DNA from: Corythucha ciliata
Lineage: Eukaryota; Arthropoda; Insecta; Hemiptera; Tingidae
DNA: 64,000 nt
Assembly (NCBI GenBank): GCA_038030265.1
Contig: CM075937.1
Location: 26,764,198-26,828,197 of the forward strand
Reading direction: 5' to 3'
The position numbers and the translations under genes are program-made. Shown here piece after piece: positions 10,936-21,700 of this stretch (its first letter is position 1; the number at the start of each line of letters is the position of its first letter). The notes under the pieces were generated by a model. The model saw only the letters and a program-made list of their open reading frames with translations. It was not told where the DNA came from and did not search any database.

Positions 10936-11790
10936 GGGAATCAAAGTCTACTTAGAAAGGAAATCATCGTACCGAATATAATGCTTCTGGAATCCACTGG
11001 TGATTTGTAGTGATTTTTTTACCAGTTCAAGTCATACTACCCCCCCTCTCCATCTCCAACCAAGTCGACCGATTTGGTCCAATGCAATACCAAACGAGGT
11101 CGTATGACTACTGATTTTCGTGCCAAAGCGCGTTCCGCTAAATTGATTTCTTCGAGAGTTATCGTGCTAACAAGACCACACACTTGCTTCCACCCTAGGG
11201 GCACCACCCCCTCCCCCTCGACTTTTTCAAAAAATTAAAATGGGAATCAAAGTCTACTCTAACATGAAGTATACGTACCGAATACGATGCTCCTAGAATC
11301 AACTGGTGATTTATCTAGAATCAACTGGTGATTTTTAGTGATTTTTTTACCATTTCAACCCCTATTCCCCCCCCCCACCACCTTGACCGATTTGGCCCAA
11401 ATGCAATACCGACCGGTGTCTTATGACTACTGATTTTTTTGCCAAAGCGCGTTCCGCTAAATTAATTTTTACGAAAGTTATCGTGCTAACGTGACCACAC
11501 ACTTATTTCCACCTTGGGGGCACAACCCCCTCCCTTTTGACTTTTTCAAAAAATTAAAATGGGAATCAAAGGCTAGTCTAACATGGAGTATACGTACCGA
11601 ATATGATGCTTCTAGAATAAACTCGTGATTTTTAGTGATTTTTTGACGACTTCAAGCCCTATTTTCCCCCCTCCTACTTGACCGATTTGGCCCAAATGCA
11701 ATACCGACCGGTGTCTTATGACTACTGATTTTTGTGCCAAAGCGCGTTCCGCTAAATTAATTTCTACGAGAGTTATCGTGCTAACAAGAA
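10936..11790 (+). repeat. Tandem repeat, ~306-319-bp unit, about 2.8 copies
   Basis: GGGAATCAAAG starts at 10936, 11242 and 11561, giving periods of 306 and 319. Each unit continues through CGTACCGAATA, GTGATTTTTAGTGA, a C-rich run and a CCAAAGCGCGTTCCGCTAAA block. The second unit is longer partly because an ~18-bp piece (AGAATCAACTGGTGATTT) is doubled. It looks like a short satellite array or the internal repeats of an element. Confidence 0.85.
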
Positions 11791-11982
11791 AACGGCCATA
11801 ATATTATAAATCAATAAATATAAATATATATGAATTCCGGAGATCACTGAATTCGTGTTCTAGAGGTTCTGAAACGTGAAAAAAACATGACATGACCCAT
11901 GTTTGCCACCATCACGACGAGACCAATAGTGCATTTTCAGAATGAAATGCACTAAAAAATAACCCCTATAGCAACTCAATTA

Positions 11983-13046
11983 AACAAATGAAAACCCCCT
12001 GTTACTGTTGTACGCAACAAAACAGGCATCCAAACATAAACCAGGTTGGAACGGGCATCCTGGGCAAAACGTGCTCACATGTTTCGTGATTTTATTTTTG
12101 GAGCATTGTCGACACCTCACCTGCTTTCTCCTCAGCTCTCCTTTTCGGATGGGTACATTTTGGGAAAATGAGTTTCATTGAAAATCCTGGTATGGACCGA
12201 TGTCTCCATGGATTGGAAGTCTTCACTAGTCGCTTTCCCACATAAATAATCTATAACTGCCAGTCGGAATGAGTACAAATCTTGTTTATTCCCTTGTGTA
12301 GAATAGCTCTTGTACAACAAATATGAATTTAAAAGCATCGGCTCCATGAAATGTATGGCTAATTTTTTGTACCACTTTATGGACGGCGGCGTGGAGCGGC
12401 ATAGTATGACAGGTACTGATCGACTCTGTCTACCCCCCCCCCCCAATGTTTTTGTTGTATTTCAAAACAGAATTGGGCTTGAGCTTCTCTTTTTTTCCTG
12501 ACTGGACCATTTCCCCTGAGTGTTCCGATGAAATCATTAGAACATCCCGTTTGTCTTTCCATGTAGTAATATTTATACCTTCTCTCGACCACCGTTGAAT
12601 TGATTCCCCTTTCTTTAATTTCTCCCCAGTGACTACAGAAGGATTGTGCTTTCGGGATGTTCTAAGAGTTCCTACCGGAAACGTATGTTTTCTCTTCCAG
12701 GAGGTTTGCTGTCAGATCAACGCTATTATAATAATTGTCCATGTATAACGATCGACCTTGTCCTAACAGCCCATCGCACAACTTTCGGACGACTGATGAC
12801 CAGCCCCAGCAACTTCCTTGTCTGACGCGCCGGCATAAATTAAAGTGCGATAAATTAATCCATCTGGCTCAGTTAGCATGTAAAGCTTGATCCCATATTT
12901 ATGTGATTAAAGGGGCAAGTACTGACGAAACGAAAGTCTTCCACGCCATGGAGCCATCGATTCATCAATGCAAATATTTTTACCAGGTTCTTTGATTTCC
13001 TCCACCCGTTTGACGAAATAATTCAATAATGGACGAATTTTATATA
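11983..13046 (-). pseudogene. piggyBac transposase, C-terminal half
   Basis: piggyBac transposases cut and paste at TTAA using a DDD catalytic core. The minus strand begins inside KIRPLLNYFVKR and gives ICIDESMAPWRGR (first Asp), YGIKLYMLTEPDG, then GGVDRVDQYLSYYAA (last Asp) and IKWYKKLAIHFM. The frame ends with the Cys-rich finger VRCRQCSK...TFCPGCPFQPGLC and a TAA at 11985-11983. Frame changes near 12430 (a C-run) and elsewhere break it. The N-terminal side stops exactly at a TA where the MITE at 13047 inserted. The exons at 15725-16927 are probably the displaced start of the same gene. Confidence 0.88.
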
Positions 13047-13560
13047 CAGGGTGTCCAATAACGAGATGCTCAGAGAAAAACCTGAGTTTGGGGCCATCAT
13101 TTGGGACCAAAATGTCTGTGTGACATTTTTAAAAATTCCTTTTAGTATTCTCAGAATCGTCCATTTTACGTTATTTGGCTTGTTGCTTCTTTTTTTCGAA
13201 ATGTGCATGTTTCAAGCCTCGTAATTCATGGAAACCCAAAACTAAGGAGCTCGTTGGAAAGAGCACAAAATTGTCTTACAGAATAGTTCATTTAAATCAT
13301 GATTAAACAAGGCATGACAGAAGCTCAAACGGAAACAAACTTCATTTTTCAAAAATTTGGAAAATTTCGGGCGTGATTTTCTAAACTTTCTTAAATTGTC
13401 GACCATTATTTTTACCACTGGAAAAACTTCATAATTTAGTGAGCTTTCGAATGATCTATTCACTTTTTGATATTCGTCGATTTTGGTAGGATAAATTAGG
13501 CAATATGTCTGAAAAACCTCAGGTGACAGGAGCAAAATGGGTTACATGAGACATATTTTT
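13047..13560 (+). mobile_element. Half MITE of the CAGGGTG family, inside piggyBac
   Basis: The left end TA-CAGGGTGTCCAATAACG matches the other CAGGGTG elements. Inside is TTGGAAAGAGCACAAAATT, close to the block at 30208. No inverted partner end is seen nearby, so only one arm survives. The right boundary is uncertain. Confidence 0.6.
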
Positions 13561-13569
13561 TTCGGGTGT

Positions 13570-13995
13570 CTTTTCACTGAAATTGGTTTTCAACAGGAAC
13601 AACGACCTGAAAACGACTAAGGGTATGTTTATGTAGAACCGGTGACCAAAGAGGAGAGCGCCACTAGGCCACAAGTCCGGATAATATCGGCGAGCAACAA
13701 GCTGAGAAGAAACCCCACGGAGCTCCAACGTGCTACAAATGCAGTTGGACGAAGAGCGGAATTGTGTCTTCCGGAGCATGGAGGACACTTTGAGCAGCTG
13801 CAGAGAGAAAGAGGTTTCTTTCTTGTATTAATTTTAATATTATTATCATTACCACTGTCATATTTTGTGGTTAGTAGTCTCCAGATTTACTTTTTCTTTA
13901 TTAATACAGGAATTGATTTGTTTCTTTCTTTTAATTTGTTCTTCTTACATCTCTACATTTTTAGTAGAAGCGCTTAAACTACGAGGAATATTGGA
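13570..13995. other. Unassigned sequence with a weak coding-like patch
   Basis: Between 13640 and 13815 several frames are open, one reading MQLDEERNCVFRSMEDTLSS before a GTTTCT that could be a splice donor. I recognise no family. It may be a host exon remnant or chance. Confidence 0.25.
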
Positions 13996-13999
13996 TAAA

Positions 14000-14212
14000 G
14001 CATGCATAAAGCTGTAACCGTACGAGCCTACATTGTCTGTCTTCTCTCGTTGAGGTTCGTCAAAAACGGACCGGTTTCAGCTGCTCGCCACGAGTTTCAG
14101 TTCGGAAACCAAACCCTGAAGATGGCGAGCAGCCGAAACCGGTCCGTTTTTGACGAACCTCAGCATGGAAGGCAGACAATGTAGGCTTCTACGGCTACAG
14201 CTTTATGCATGC
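14000..14212. repeat. Foldback of PLE terminal-repeat arms
   Basis: The ~90-bp arms are inverted copies: GCATGCATAAAGCTGTAACC at the left and GGCTACAGCTTTATGCATGC at the right, continuing through TCGTCAAAAACGGACCGG. A ~30-bp spacer separates them. It lies about 260 bp upstream of the Penelope RT frame on the same strand, so it is plausibly that element's terminal repeat in head-to-head form. Confidence 0.75.
14116..14144 (+). ncRNA. Hammerhead ribozyme core (PLE type)
   Basis: The plus strand reads CUGAAGA, a GGC/GCC stem II with GAGCA loop, then GAAACCGGUC, with the minimal ACCGGU stem III. Cleavage is predicted after C14144. Stem I next to the core is poor (C facing C), so activity is doubtful. 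The opposite arm (14058-14089, minus) has CUGAAAC instead of CUGANGA. Confidence 0.6.
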
Positions 14213-14470
14213 TTAATTACGTATTTCATTAATCTTACTTCTTGCCCCTCCTCTTCATTACTGACTCAAGAAAGCGTGGATAACATAAATTATTAATTTC
14301 ATTATGTTTGCTCTGTCAACCCCCTCTTCAGGTACGAATTTCAGACCCTTGTTGAAGAAGCTCAACTCCTTCTCTGAAAAAATGGTGGGAGTAAGAAGTA
14401 CCGTACGGGGAAAACAATCAGAGCATTGGTGCTCCCCCCCCCCGGGGGGGGGGCGGGGCTTTTCTATCTA

Positions 14471-15462
14471 GAGCTTCATAGCATACTGGGGCCGCTATGT
14501 TGATGACTGTTTCGTCTTGTGGAAGGGCTCAATCTTGCAACTACAAGAATTCTTGGATTTTCTTAATTCGTGTGTTCCTTGGCTACGTTTCACGGTGGAA
14601 ATAGAATCGGACAATCGAATCAACTTTCTAGATCAGACGATTACGCGAGGCCTTAGTGGACTACAATATTCCATCTTCCGGAAACCCACGTCAACAGATA
14701 TTATAATTCCGGTTGACTCGAACCACCACCCTCAACATAAATTGGCGGCTCTTCACGCTCTCACCGAAAGATTACTTCGGGTACCAATGTCCGACGAGAA
14801 TTATGCACGAGAATTGGCAGCCATCACTCACATTGCGGTGGTGAATGGGTATGATAGGAACGTGGTGGAGCAGCTCGTTAATAAGAAAAAACGTAGGAGA
14901 ACAGTAAGAGAGTCGTATCCTTTGCATAGTGAATTCTCTGAAAGAAAATGGGTGACTATTCCGTACATAGGACGTCTTTCGAGAGGGATTGAGCGAACTC
15001 TGACAAGGAATAATTAATTACAGAGTGGCTGCGAGACCGGGGAGGACAACAAAAAACCTCGTTTCAAGAGGAAAAGATACCACTCAACCGCGTGATCGTA
15101 GCGGGGTTTATAAAATAAGGTGTGGCTCTTGCAGCGAGGGAGTTTCATACGTGGGAAAAACGGCTCGAAAATTCCTCACGCGGATAAAAGAACACCTCAC
15201 TCGTACTTCGTCAAGGTTCCATCAACACATTACGGACTGTGGGCCTGCGGGTGACCACAAGGTGCAATTCCTTGAGTATGAGGGAGCTGGTAGCCGTTTG
15301 GATGTCTTGGAGGCTTTTCACATTCAATGTGAGCTGAGTGAGCGTCCAAGTGCGTGCGTCATCGAAAGAGCAGAGGTGCCAGTTTCTCCTTTCCTATCCC
15401 TTCTTGGTCTCCTCCATCACGGGAACCCCCCAAAAGCTTTCTCGGCGAGCTCAATAATTTAA
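14471..15462 (+). pseudogene. Penelope-like element RT and GIY-YIG endonuclease
   Basis: Penelope-like elements encode a telomerase-related reverse transcriptase fused to a GIY-YIG endonuclease. The frame enters at WGRYVDDCFVLW, the RT catalytic YVDD, and continues with FTVEIESDN and INFLDQTITRG, then YSIFRKPTSTDI and HHPQHKLAALHALTERLL. These are PLE hallmarks after the active site. Near 15010 a frameshift separates it from the second part, which has YRVAARPGRT, then SGVYKIRCGSCS...SYVGKTARKFLTRIKEH, the GIY and YIG strands with the catalytic Arg. LDVLEAFHI supplies the Glu. The 5' part, including the RT fingers, is missing. A C/G homopolymer run at 14433-14453 precedes the frame. Confidence 0.9.
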
Positions 15463-15724
15463 TTGGTTCACCACAACACTTTGACTGTGATAGCCTCTAG
15501 TCAGGCCACTACAAAATTTATTAAGGTATTTCATAGGTTTATTTATTTAGTAATTTGATTTTATTGTTGTTATGTTTATTTTGTTTGGTTGTGTTTGCTA
15601 TTCGTACTGGACTAGGAAATTGTGCCCAAAACTGATTGTATTTATTTATTGTTTTTGTGAATCGACGTTGCCCTTAAGACACTTATGATGGACAAGTAAC
15701 CGTCCGAAAATCGATTCTGTCAAA
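15463..15724 (+). other. 3' flank of the Penelope-like element
   Basis: This A+T-rich segment runs from the PLE stop to the first piggyBac similarity. It ends in TCTGTCAAAATAAAAC. Directly beyond, AAGTGAAGAGGAC begins, and part of that block (GAAGAGGAC) recurs in the foldback at 16212-16481. Confidence 0.5.
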
Positions 15725-16927
15725 ATAAAACAAGTGAAGAGGACAACATCGTTCCCCACAATATTGATTGAGGGGGGCTCTCCGACCACAAAAATGAAAC
15801 CTCAGGTGGCTGTCGAGTACCATCCGATGTTGATTGGAAGGTCGTTTCGTCATCGTTCCCGGGAGCGTTGGTGCAGTCATCGCGTTGGTCGTCATCGCGT
15901 GGGGCGTCATCGCGTTGGGCATCATCGCGTGGGGCGTCATCGCGTTGGGCGGCTCTGGCGGCATTTTCTTGAGTGGCTTGGTCTTCGTTATTATCAGATT
16001 CAGAGAATTCATTGACATCGCCATCATTGGACAGCTCTTCCAGAATTGAGCACACCATCTCCGAGTCCAAATCGGTTAAATAATATCGATCCCTTTCTTT
16101 TCGAGTTGACATTTTCCTCTTCTTTTCTGGGACGTCTGAAAGGATTTAATTACCCGTACGTGATTCCTTTATCCATTTTATGGGTGATGGCGACGTTGTG
16201 AAGGTTGATCTATACTGATATGAAAGATTTAGTCCTCTTCACGTATTATTTGTTTTTTCGGCGATTATTTATTTTTGTGATCACAAACGTGAGCGATATA
16301 TAATTACTAGCATAGACCCGTTAATTAAATTAATATTTATTAGACTTCAACTTTAACGCCCCATCTAGTGATGTGACACTGGAGTCAAAGAAGGCGTTGA
16401 AAATGGCCTCGAAGGCCGAAAACTAGTTCCGCCGAAAAAATAAATAATTCGTGAAGAGGACTAAATCTTTCATATTAGTATGATTCCTTTATCGTTGTGA
16501 AAGGTGCAAGTGATGCAATAGAAAAAGCACTAAATTTGGAGTGTGTACAGCGGAGTATTTCCCATGCCCCGTTGAAAAACCCATGTGAAATAAAAACTTA
16601 CAGAATAGCACTAGAAAGTTCCATGAAAATAGGCTATGTTTCAACTTATTTTTTCAATGATTTCAGGCATTTTAAAATTACTAGTATACCTAACTAGCAT
16701 AGAAATTTCGGAACGGTAATGTTACTGATTCCTTCTGATTCTGAATAAAATGCGCACTTACTTTCGTTTGACTCTGGTGGCGTTTGAAAGGACGTTGACA
16801 TTATTGTTGCAATGTCGAACCCTGATTAAAAAATACGTTAAAATTGGCAAATAATGACAAAATCCAAAAAGAGAATACGTTAATTACCTAAATCTTCACT
16901 ACACTGGCTGTTCGACATATCCTCCAT
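15725..16927 (-). CDS. Spliced 5' exons of a piggyBac-like gene (partial)
   Basis: Three minus-strand exons join in frame. Exon 1 (16927-16888) starts at an ATG and ends TTAG|GTAATT. Exon 2 (16821-16762) follows AATCAG and ends CGAAA|GTAAGT. Exon 3 starts at 16135 after TTTCAG. Phases are 1 and 1, and no stop arises at the joins. The protein starts MEDMSNSQCSEDLG, has a basic PEKKRK stretch, then YYLTDLDSEMVCSILEEL and a run of acidic residues, like the acidic N-terminus of piggyBac transposases. Tandem Q/PRDDA/D repeats follow (15880-15950). Similarity ends at 15725 against the PLE. It is probably the front of the gene whose back half lies at 11983-13046; that link is inference. Confidence 0.65.
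16212..16481. repeat. Foldback inside piggyBac intron 2
   Basis: Inverted ends of about 50 bp: ATACTGATATGAAAGATTTA and GTCCTCTTCACG at the left, CGTGAAGAGGAC and TCTTTCATATTAGTAT at the right, with TTTTTTCGGCG/CGCCGAAAAAA inside. The middle holds GGCCTCGAAGGCCGAAAA, which resembles the stem II plus GAAA part of a hammerhead, but the CUGANGA box reads UUGAAAA. Confidence 0.65.
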
Positions 16928-17029
16928 TTGTACTCGCGGCCTGCTCGTCAAAAAGTGAAATATTCGGGGACGAACTTTATTTTCAGTGAGATTCGACCTA
17001 AAGAAACTGAATCAGCAGGCCCTACCCTT

Positions 17030-17240
17030 CTAAGCGTATTCCACATTTCAAAAAAAAATACTTAAGTCATGAATTAGCAAGCTTAGCTACGTAGTAATTG
17101 TACTACACCTGGCTGGGATAAAAGTCTGGTGTGTAGTAGATCTACTACGCCCGGCCTGCAGAAGACGCTGGTTTTTTCTAGCCGGCCGACGCAAAAGACG
17201 AATTTGACGATCAGCACCGAAAGCGTTATCAGGAAAAATG
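17030..17240 (+). repeat. GTAGTAGATCTACTAC palindrome repeat, copy 1
   Basis: Two palindromes, GTAGTAATTGTACTAC (17091-17106) and GTAGTAGATCTACTAC (17133-17148), are followed by GGCCTGCAG and TAGCCGGCCGACGCAAAAG. The same order recurs at 49162-49290 with high similarity. It is a dispersed repeat. Confidence 0.8.
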
Positions 17241-17334
17241 CCGCAAATGCGGTTGCTATGGCGGGAAAATGTTATTTCTTATTCGGCGCTCTTGGATCTC
17301 GCTTTCGGCATTTTCCCCCGAACGTTCGGAATAA

Positions 17335-17400
17335 GGCCCCATGTGTGCCGCCAACTTCACACAACGGCACACACGACTCACATTGTTTGTTTAGTGGCAA
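17335..17400 (-). repeat. Third copy of the AACAAACG-rich family
   Basis: The GTGTGCCGCCAACTTCACAC hairpin block followed by CGGCACACACGAC and TTGTTTGTTTAG matches the inverse of 18381-18430. Confidence 0.55.
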
Positions 17401-17511
17401 ATTCTGTGTCACGATCTTTCTGGCCTAATTTTCTTATGTTCTGCCCCAACGAACACTTAATTCGTTCTTACTAATGAGATTAGAAGGGCTAGCTCCGGGG
17501 GCCAGCCATCA

Positions 17512-18640
17512 TTAGTACGGAATGAAAAGTTTTTCGTTCAATGACACATTTAGCCACAAAGGCATGTCCCATGATTCTTTTCTTATTCTTAGGGAATAAA
17601 GAACGTAATGACCTGGCCGATAGGCCACAACCACCAACAGTACGTAGGTCTTCTCAGCAAATTTTATTTTTTCTGGAATATCTTCCAGATTGTGTGGCCC
17701 GTTGTACTTTAAGTTTTTGCAGGAAGGTATGGGTGATCCCAGGTAGCAGTCTACGTCTATTATGAGGTGGCTATCTCCTTCCATCAATATTTTACTGGAT
17801 CCTGAGGCGTAAGTGCAGTCTTCCTTTATCTCTGATCCGGCGGGAATGACGGGTAGCAAATAGCCTCATCGAGAGCGGACAAACCTTCCACACAAATTAT
17901 GAACATGTTTGTACTAAGCGTCTCGTGTGACCATTTCTTATCACAACACGATTCGCTGGAGCAAGTCACGTTGACTAAGACAGAAGGAACACCAGATAAT
18001 AACTCTTTTGCCATCGTACTGATATTTCCCCACAAATCAATGGACAAAATTTTATTTGTTTTCCCTCTAGTTTTCATTTGTGGAGAGGGAAGAATCGCTG
18101 CAGGTCGAATGTTTGCGGCACATTCGGCACGTAGTTTGTACGTAGATGTCACTGCGCCGTCCATGGCCAATTTCTTTCCGGTCATCAGAAGTAGGTTTTC
18201 GGAGCCCTCAATGAACTTTCGATAATAGTCCAATTCACTGTACGCATTCGCGACTGTCGAAGCCAGGACGTCGAAAGTGCAAGAATTAGCTACATTGACT
18301 GTTCCCATTTTCGTCTTAACGAATCCTGTTTGTTCCCATTCATCAATAACTGTTGTTTGGGCGGGTCTGAATATGTTGCGAAACAAACGATTGGGGTCAT
18401 GTGTGCCGTTGCGTGAAGTTGGCGGCACACATTTTGTTTTTTAAAAAATTGTGTGTTGCAGGGCTAATCAAACGACAATTTGGGCTAAAAAAGTAAACAA
18501 ACGACGTTCTGTCTGAATATGTAGCGAAACAAACGATTGGGGTCAACGAGGAACAATTCATTTCCATGCATGTTTCGTGCATATTTAGGTCGAATTTTTC
18601 ATTTTTCAGTATGGGGCCCGTGTGGATGACCCCATAAGGA
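17512..18640 (-). pseudogene. Decayed ORF with papain/USP-like peptidase boxes
   Basis: The frame reads KYARNMHGNELFLVDPNRLF from about 18610. It is cut by a 146-bp duplication (18365-18545), then continues FRPAQTTVIDEWEQTGFV. A Cys box, VNVANSCTFDVLAS, sits near residue 45 of the second part. After a frameshift near 17850 comes TYVLLVVVAYRPGHYVLYSL, which looks like the His box of ubiquitin-specific (C19-like) peptidases. This N-Cys then GHY order resembles uncharacterised arthropod proteins often found in mobile elements. The middle holds CSSESCCDKKW and FIICVEGLSALDEAI. Substrate and parent element are unknown. Frameshift and insertion make it a pseudogene. Confidence 0.45.
18365..18545. 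repeat. 35-bp direct repeats bracketing an insert
   Basis: GTCTGAATATGTTGCGAAAC...GGGGTCA at 18365-18399 recurs at 18511-18545 with one mismatch, a spacing of 146 bp. The 111 bp between them contain the GTGTGCCG hairpin block and AACAAACGACGTTCTGTCTG. It interrupts the peptidase-like frame. Confidence 0.8.
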
Positions 18641-18719
18641 CTTCGGGTCTCCATAGTATGCAGAATGAGCGCACACAAAAGACCTCTTAGTGTATGCGAC
18701 ACAGACATAGCAGGGACAA

Positions 18720-21700
18720 CTCAAATTCAACTGTGTATGACCACTTTTTATAAAATTTCAGCCGTGATTTGACTTTGTCTCTTGATTTTAGCCGTAAAAT
18801 TTGGGCTTTTTCTCAACCACGAACTAGTACATTTTGTTCAGTTTTATCAATTAGATAGGGATTTTTTAAAAAAATTTTAGCTGATAGTTAGCCGGGGCGG
18901 CGACAAATGCTACTCGCGTGTCGCAGATGTCGCCGCTTCGATCGAATCGGTTAGGTTCTCTTTATAGGTTTGACGATGTGTGGAACGGGGAGGTTCAAAA
19001 ATGAGTGTGACATTCGTTCTGGTTGAAGGATTGGGAATAAAGTGTCAAAGGGCTAAAAGGGCTCCTAAGGGTGATGGCGAACGGAAGGGCCTGGAAGGCT
19101 GAATCGAGACACAGGACCCTAAATGAGAACGATGTTGGAGAGATGGGCCCAATCGTACAAGTGGTTCGTCTACAATAAGGATTTGAAGAAAGGTCAATTT
19201 TGGAGGGTTTTTGGGGCCTAGATCGAGACCGGCTCGAACGATTTGTCTGGGGGGTAGTTGATAATATATGGAGCGCCTAAGGGAGACGCATCAGCCGACA
19301 CATCAACTGTCCCGATCGGGCAACTTCCGGTCATAGAGGAATGACTAGTCAGTGGCGTGGAACAGTGGAAACCAAAGGGTGCGAACGTATACCACGTACT
19401 AGGTCCCAATATTGGGCACGTTAAAATTTGATAGTTGGCGCAGTAAACTTTGCGTTGGTGGCCAAATATTTTTCTCTTCGATTAACAGTTAATATCGCAA
19501 AGGGCGAGCGGTCCATATATCCACCATCAGAAATTGGACGCAGTAAAATTTGCGTTGGGAGCCAGTGATAATTTCCAACTCGTGACTGTTGAAATCACTA
19601 GGGGCGACCAGTAATTTTTACAAAGGCAACGCTAACAACATTAAAAAAATCCGTGTTTTTGGACGCATCACGTTTTACCCTTCTTTTCTTGGCACCCTAT
19701 ACTCGCATCTCGTTTTACAGTGGCAACATCAATGGTTTGTTGGGCCACTATTCCATTTCAGTACAGCAACGCGAGCTTTGCCTGTCACAGAAGTATTTAA
19801 TATTTTTTGCCAATACACTCCTAAGGCTGTAGAATAAACTCTGTCATGGGAACTATAAATTATACCCTTGCACGGAGTATTTCTGTATATTGCTGAAGGA
19901 GTAGCAATAAGTACTTTACTTGCATTTTCGTAAGGGAAATTGCACTGTGACTTCCTTTATGAAGTAACATGGTACCAGCTATATTTAATAGTTTTTGTTG
20001 ATTTTCGTTTGTGACAAAGTAATGTTGGCTGCAGCCATGAGCACATCTTACTTAAAAATATCAGCCCGGTTTTTCCGTGTAGAATTCTCAATCTCTAATT
20101 GCTGGTGCGTGGGATCTCGCGATGTTTTCAGTTCCGCGATGCTGCGGTATGAAAATATCAGCTTTTCCATATTCCACTTTTGTATTTACATACTTATTTA
20201 TTTTTTAAATGCTTGCAGAATTATAATACTATGTGCTGGGAATATTAGGGATTGGGTGTCTTAATTGTGTACAGGGGTACTATAATGGCACTTGAGGATT
20301 TCTGTCCAATAACAGTCCACATATAAGTTGTTAGTTTTAATATTTAATACATTTGGTAACAATTCATAATTAGGTAACAATGAATAAGTCAGGTAATAAG
20401 ATCACCGTTCAGTTGAGCAGGTTCGGTTCCCTCTTGCGTTTGATTCGCCGTGGTTGGTTTTGGTGACTTTCCCACAATGACAGTAGGCTCTTTACCGCGT
20501 ATCGCCTAGGGTGCACTATCGGCCACCCTACAGTTGAAAAAACTCCCTATAAAATATTACCAAATAGCATAGAAAAGCGCTTCAATTCCTAATAATTCGA
20601 AGGCGTTCTTGGTCTTGGCTTGGTCTGCGGTCTTGCAAAAATGTACCTACGCCAATGTATTCATCACGATTAAAATCGAATGTAATGTAGTTATTTTAAT
20701 GTACATAATATCTTGAGAATAGAGTAGGGAATAATTAACTTTCGGATGTGATGCTTTATTGATGGGTTTAACTTTTATTTATAGGTGGGGGGGGGGGTCC
20801 TACGTACAGGTTGGTTAAAAGTGAGAAAAATGTATGTGAATGTTTACGTTAAAAGTAGCCAAATCGGCTTTGTACTCTTCTCATATAAAAGAAAAATCTC
20901 GATGAATGACTTGGTCTGCCAAATCATCTCTATCTATAGAGCGGAGGGGGTGTAATGGTGATGTTGTTCGCAAACTTTTCTACAAAAAAAATGTAATTCC
21001 GGAAGAAACAAGCAAGATTGGTGATAAATGTCGTGAATGACGTAAAAATACCACACGTCGGTCTCTGAGTATCTATCGACTGTCCCTCTGACGGCTTTCG
21101 AGTACGTCTGAGAGAGCTTTTTCCACTCTTGGGTATCTCTGCCGCGATTTGAGGAACCGCATAAGTGCGACGAGACTCTAAATGGCTTAAACGTCTTTTT
21201 TTCAGCTTGATTCACTTATTCTGTGCTATTGTAAGAGGAGAAAAAACAAATAAAAGTGAATTAAGCTGAAACAAAGTTTTTTGAATGGCTCTCGTATCTT
21301 CTTGTAGGCACTCAAAATGGACTTAATTGCCTTTTTTTTAGTATAACAATAGATTTTTCTAAAAAAATTGCGAAGCACAAGGGTAAACTAAACTACGTCA
21401 CTTCGTCCAGTTTTATAGGAATTTGCCAGGCGCCGAGTGCAACGTTGCTATTGTAGTCCTACTTTGAACGGTTGTCAAAAATGAACATTTTTGAAAATAT
21501 CTTGATATTTTCCCAGTTTACTCCAAGAATATTTCACTTCCCCCAAAACAAAATGTCAATATTGCCACAGAAAAAAGTGTGCTCTTTTCAGGGGTGTCGT
21601 TGGATTTAACCTAGGTCGTTTACTTCCCAAGTTACAGCTGTTTTTGTTGCGAAAACCCGTGTTGTGATGAAAAACATGAAAAAAATCAATTTTCTCGACT

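Noticed and set aside
13642..13977. 111-codon plus-strand frame as a gene
   Set aside because: The second half is hydrophobic, T-rich sequence with no motif, and three competing frames are open over the first half. Evidence is too weak.
14433..14453. C-run/G-run palindrome as a terminator or structural element
   Set aside because: Abutting homopolymers in eukaryotic repeats are common and often assembly-sensitive; there is no functional evidence.
15734..16049. Plus-strand frames with repeated RHRVG / VIALG units
   Set aside because: They are the antisense of the Arg-Asp-Asp repeat of the piggyBac exon, which has splice signals and family-like context on the minus strand.
16395..16424. Hammerhead-like GGCCTCGAAGGCCGAAAA block
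   Set aside because: Stem II and GAAA look right, but the essential CUGANGA box reads UUGAAAA, so at best it is a dead copy.
20934..21215. 93-codon minus-strand frame as a gene
   Set aside because: I see no family motif, splice context or repeat link; it could be chance.
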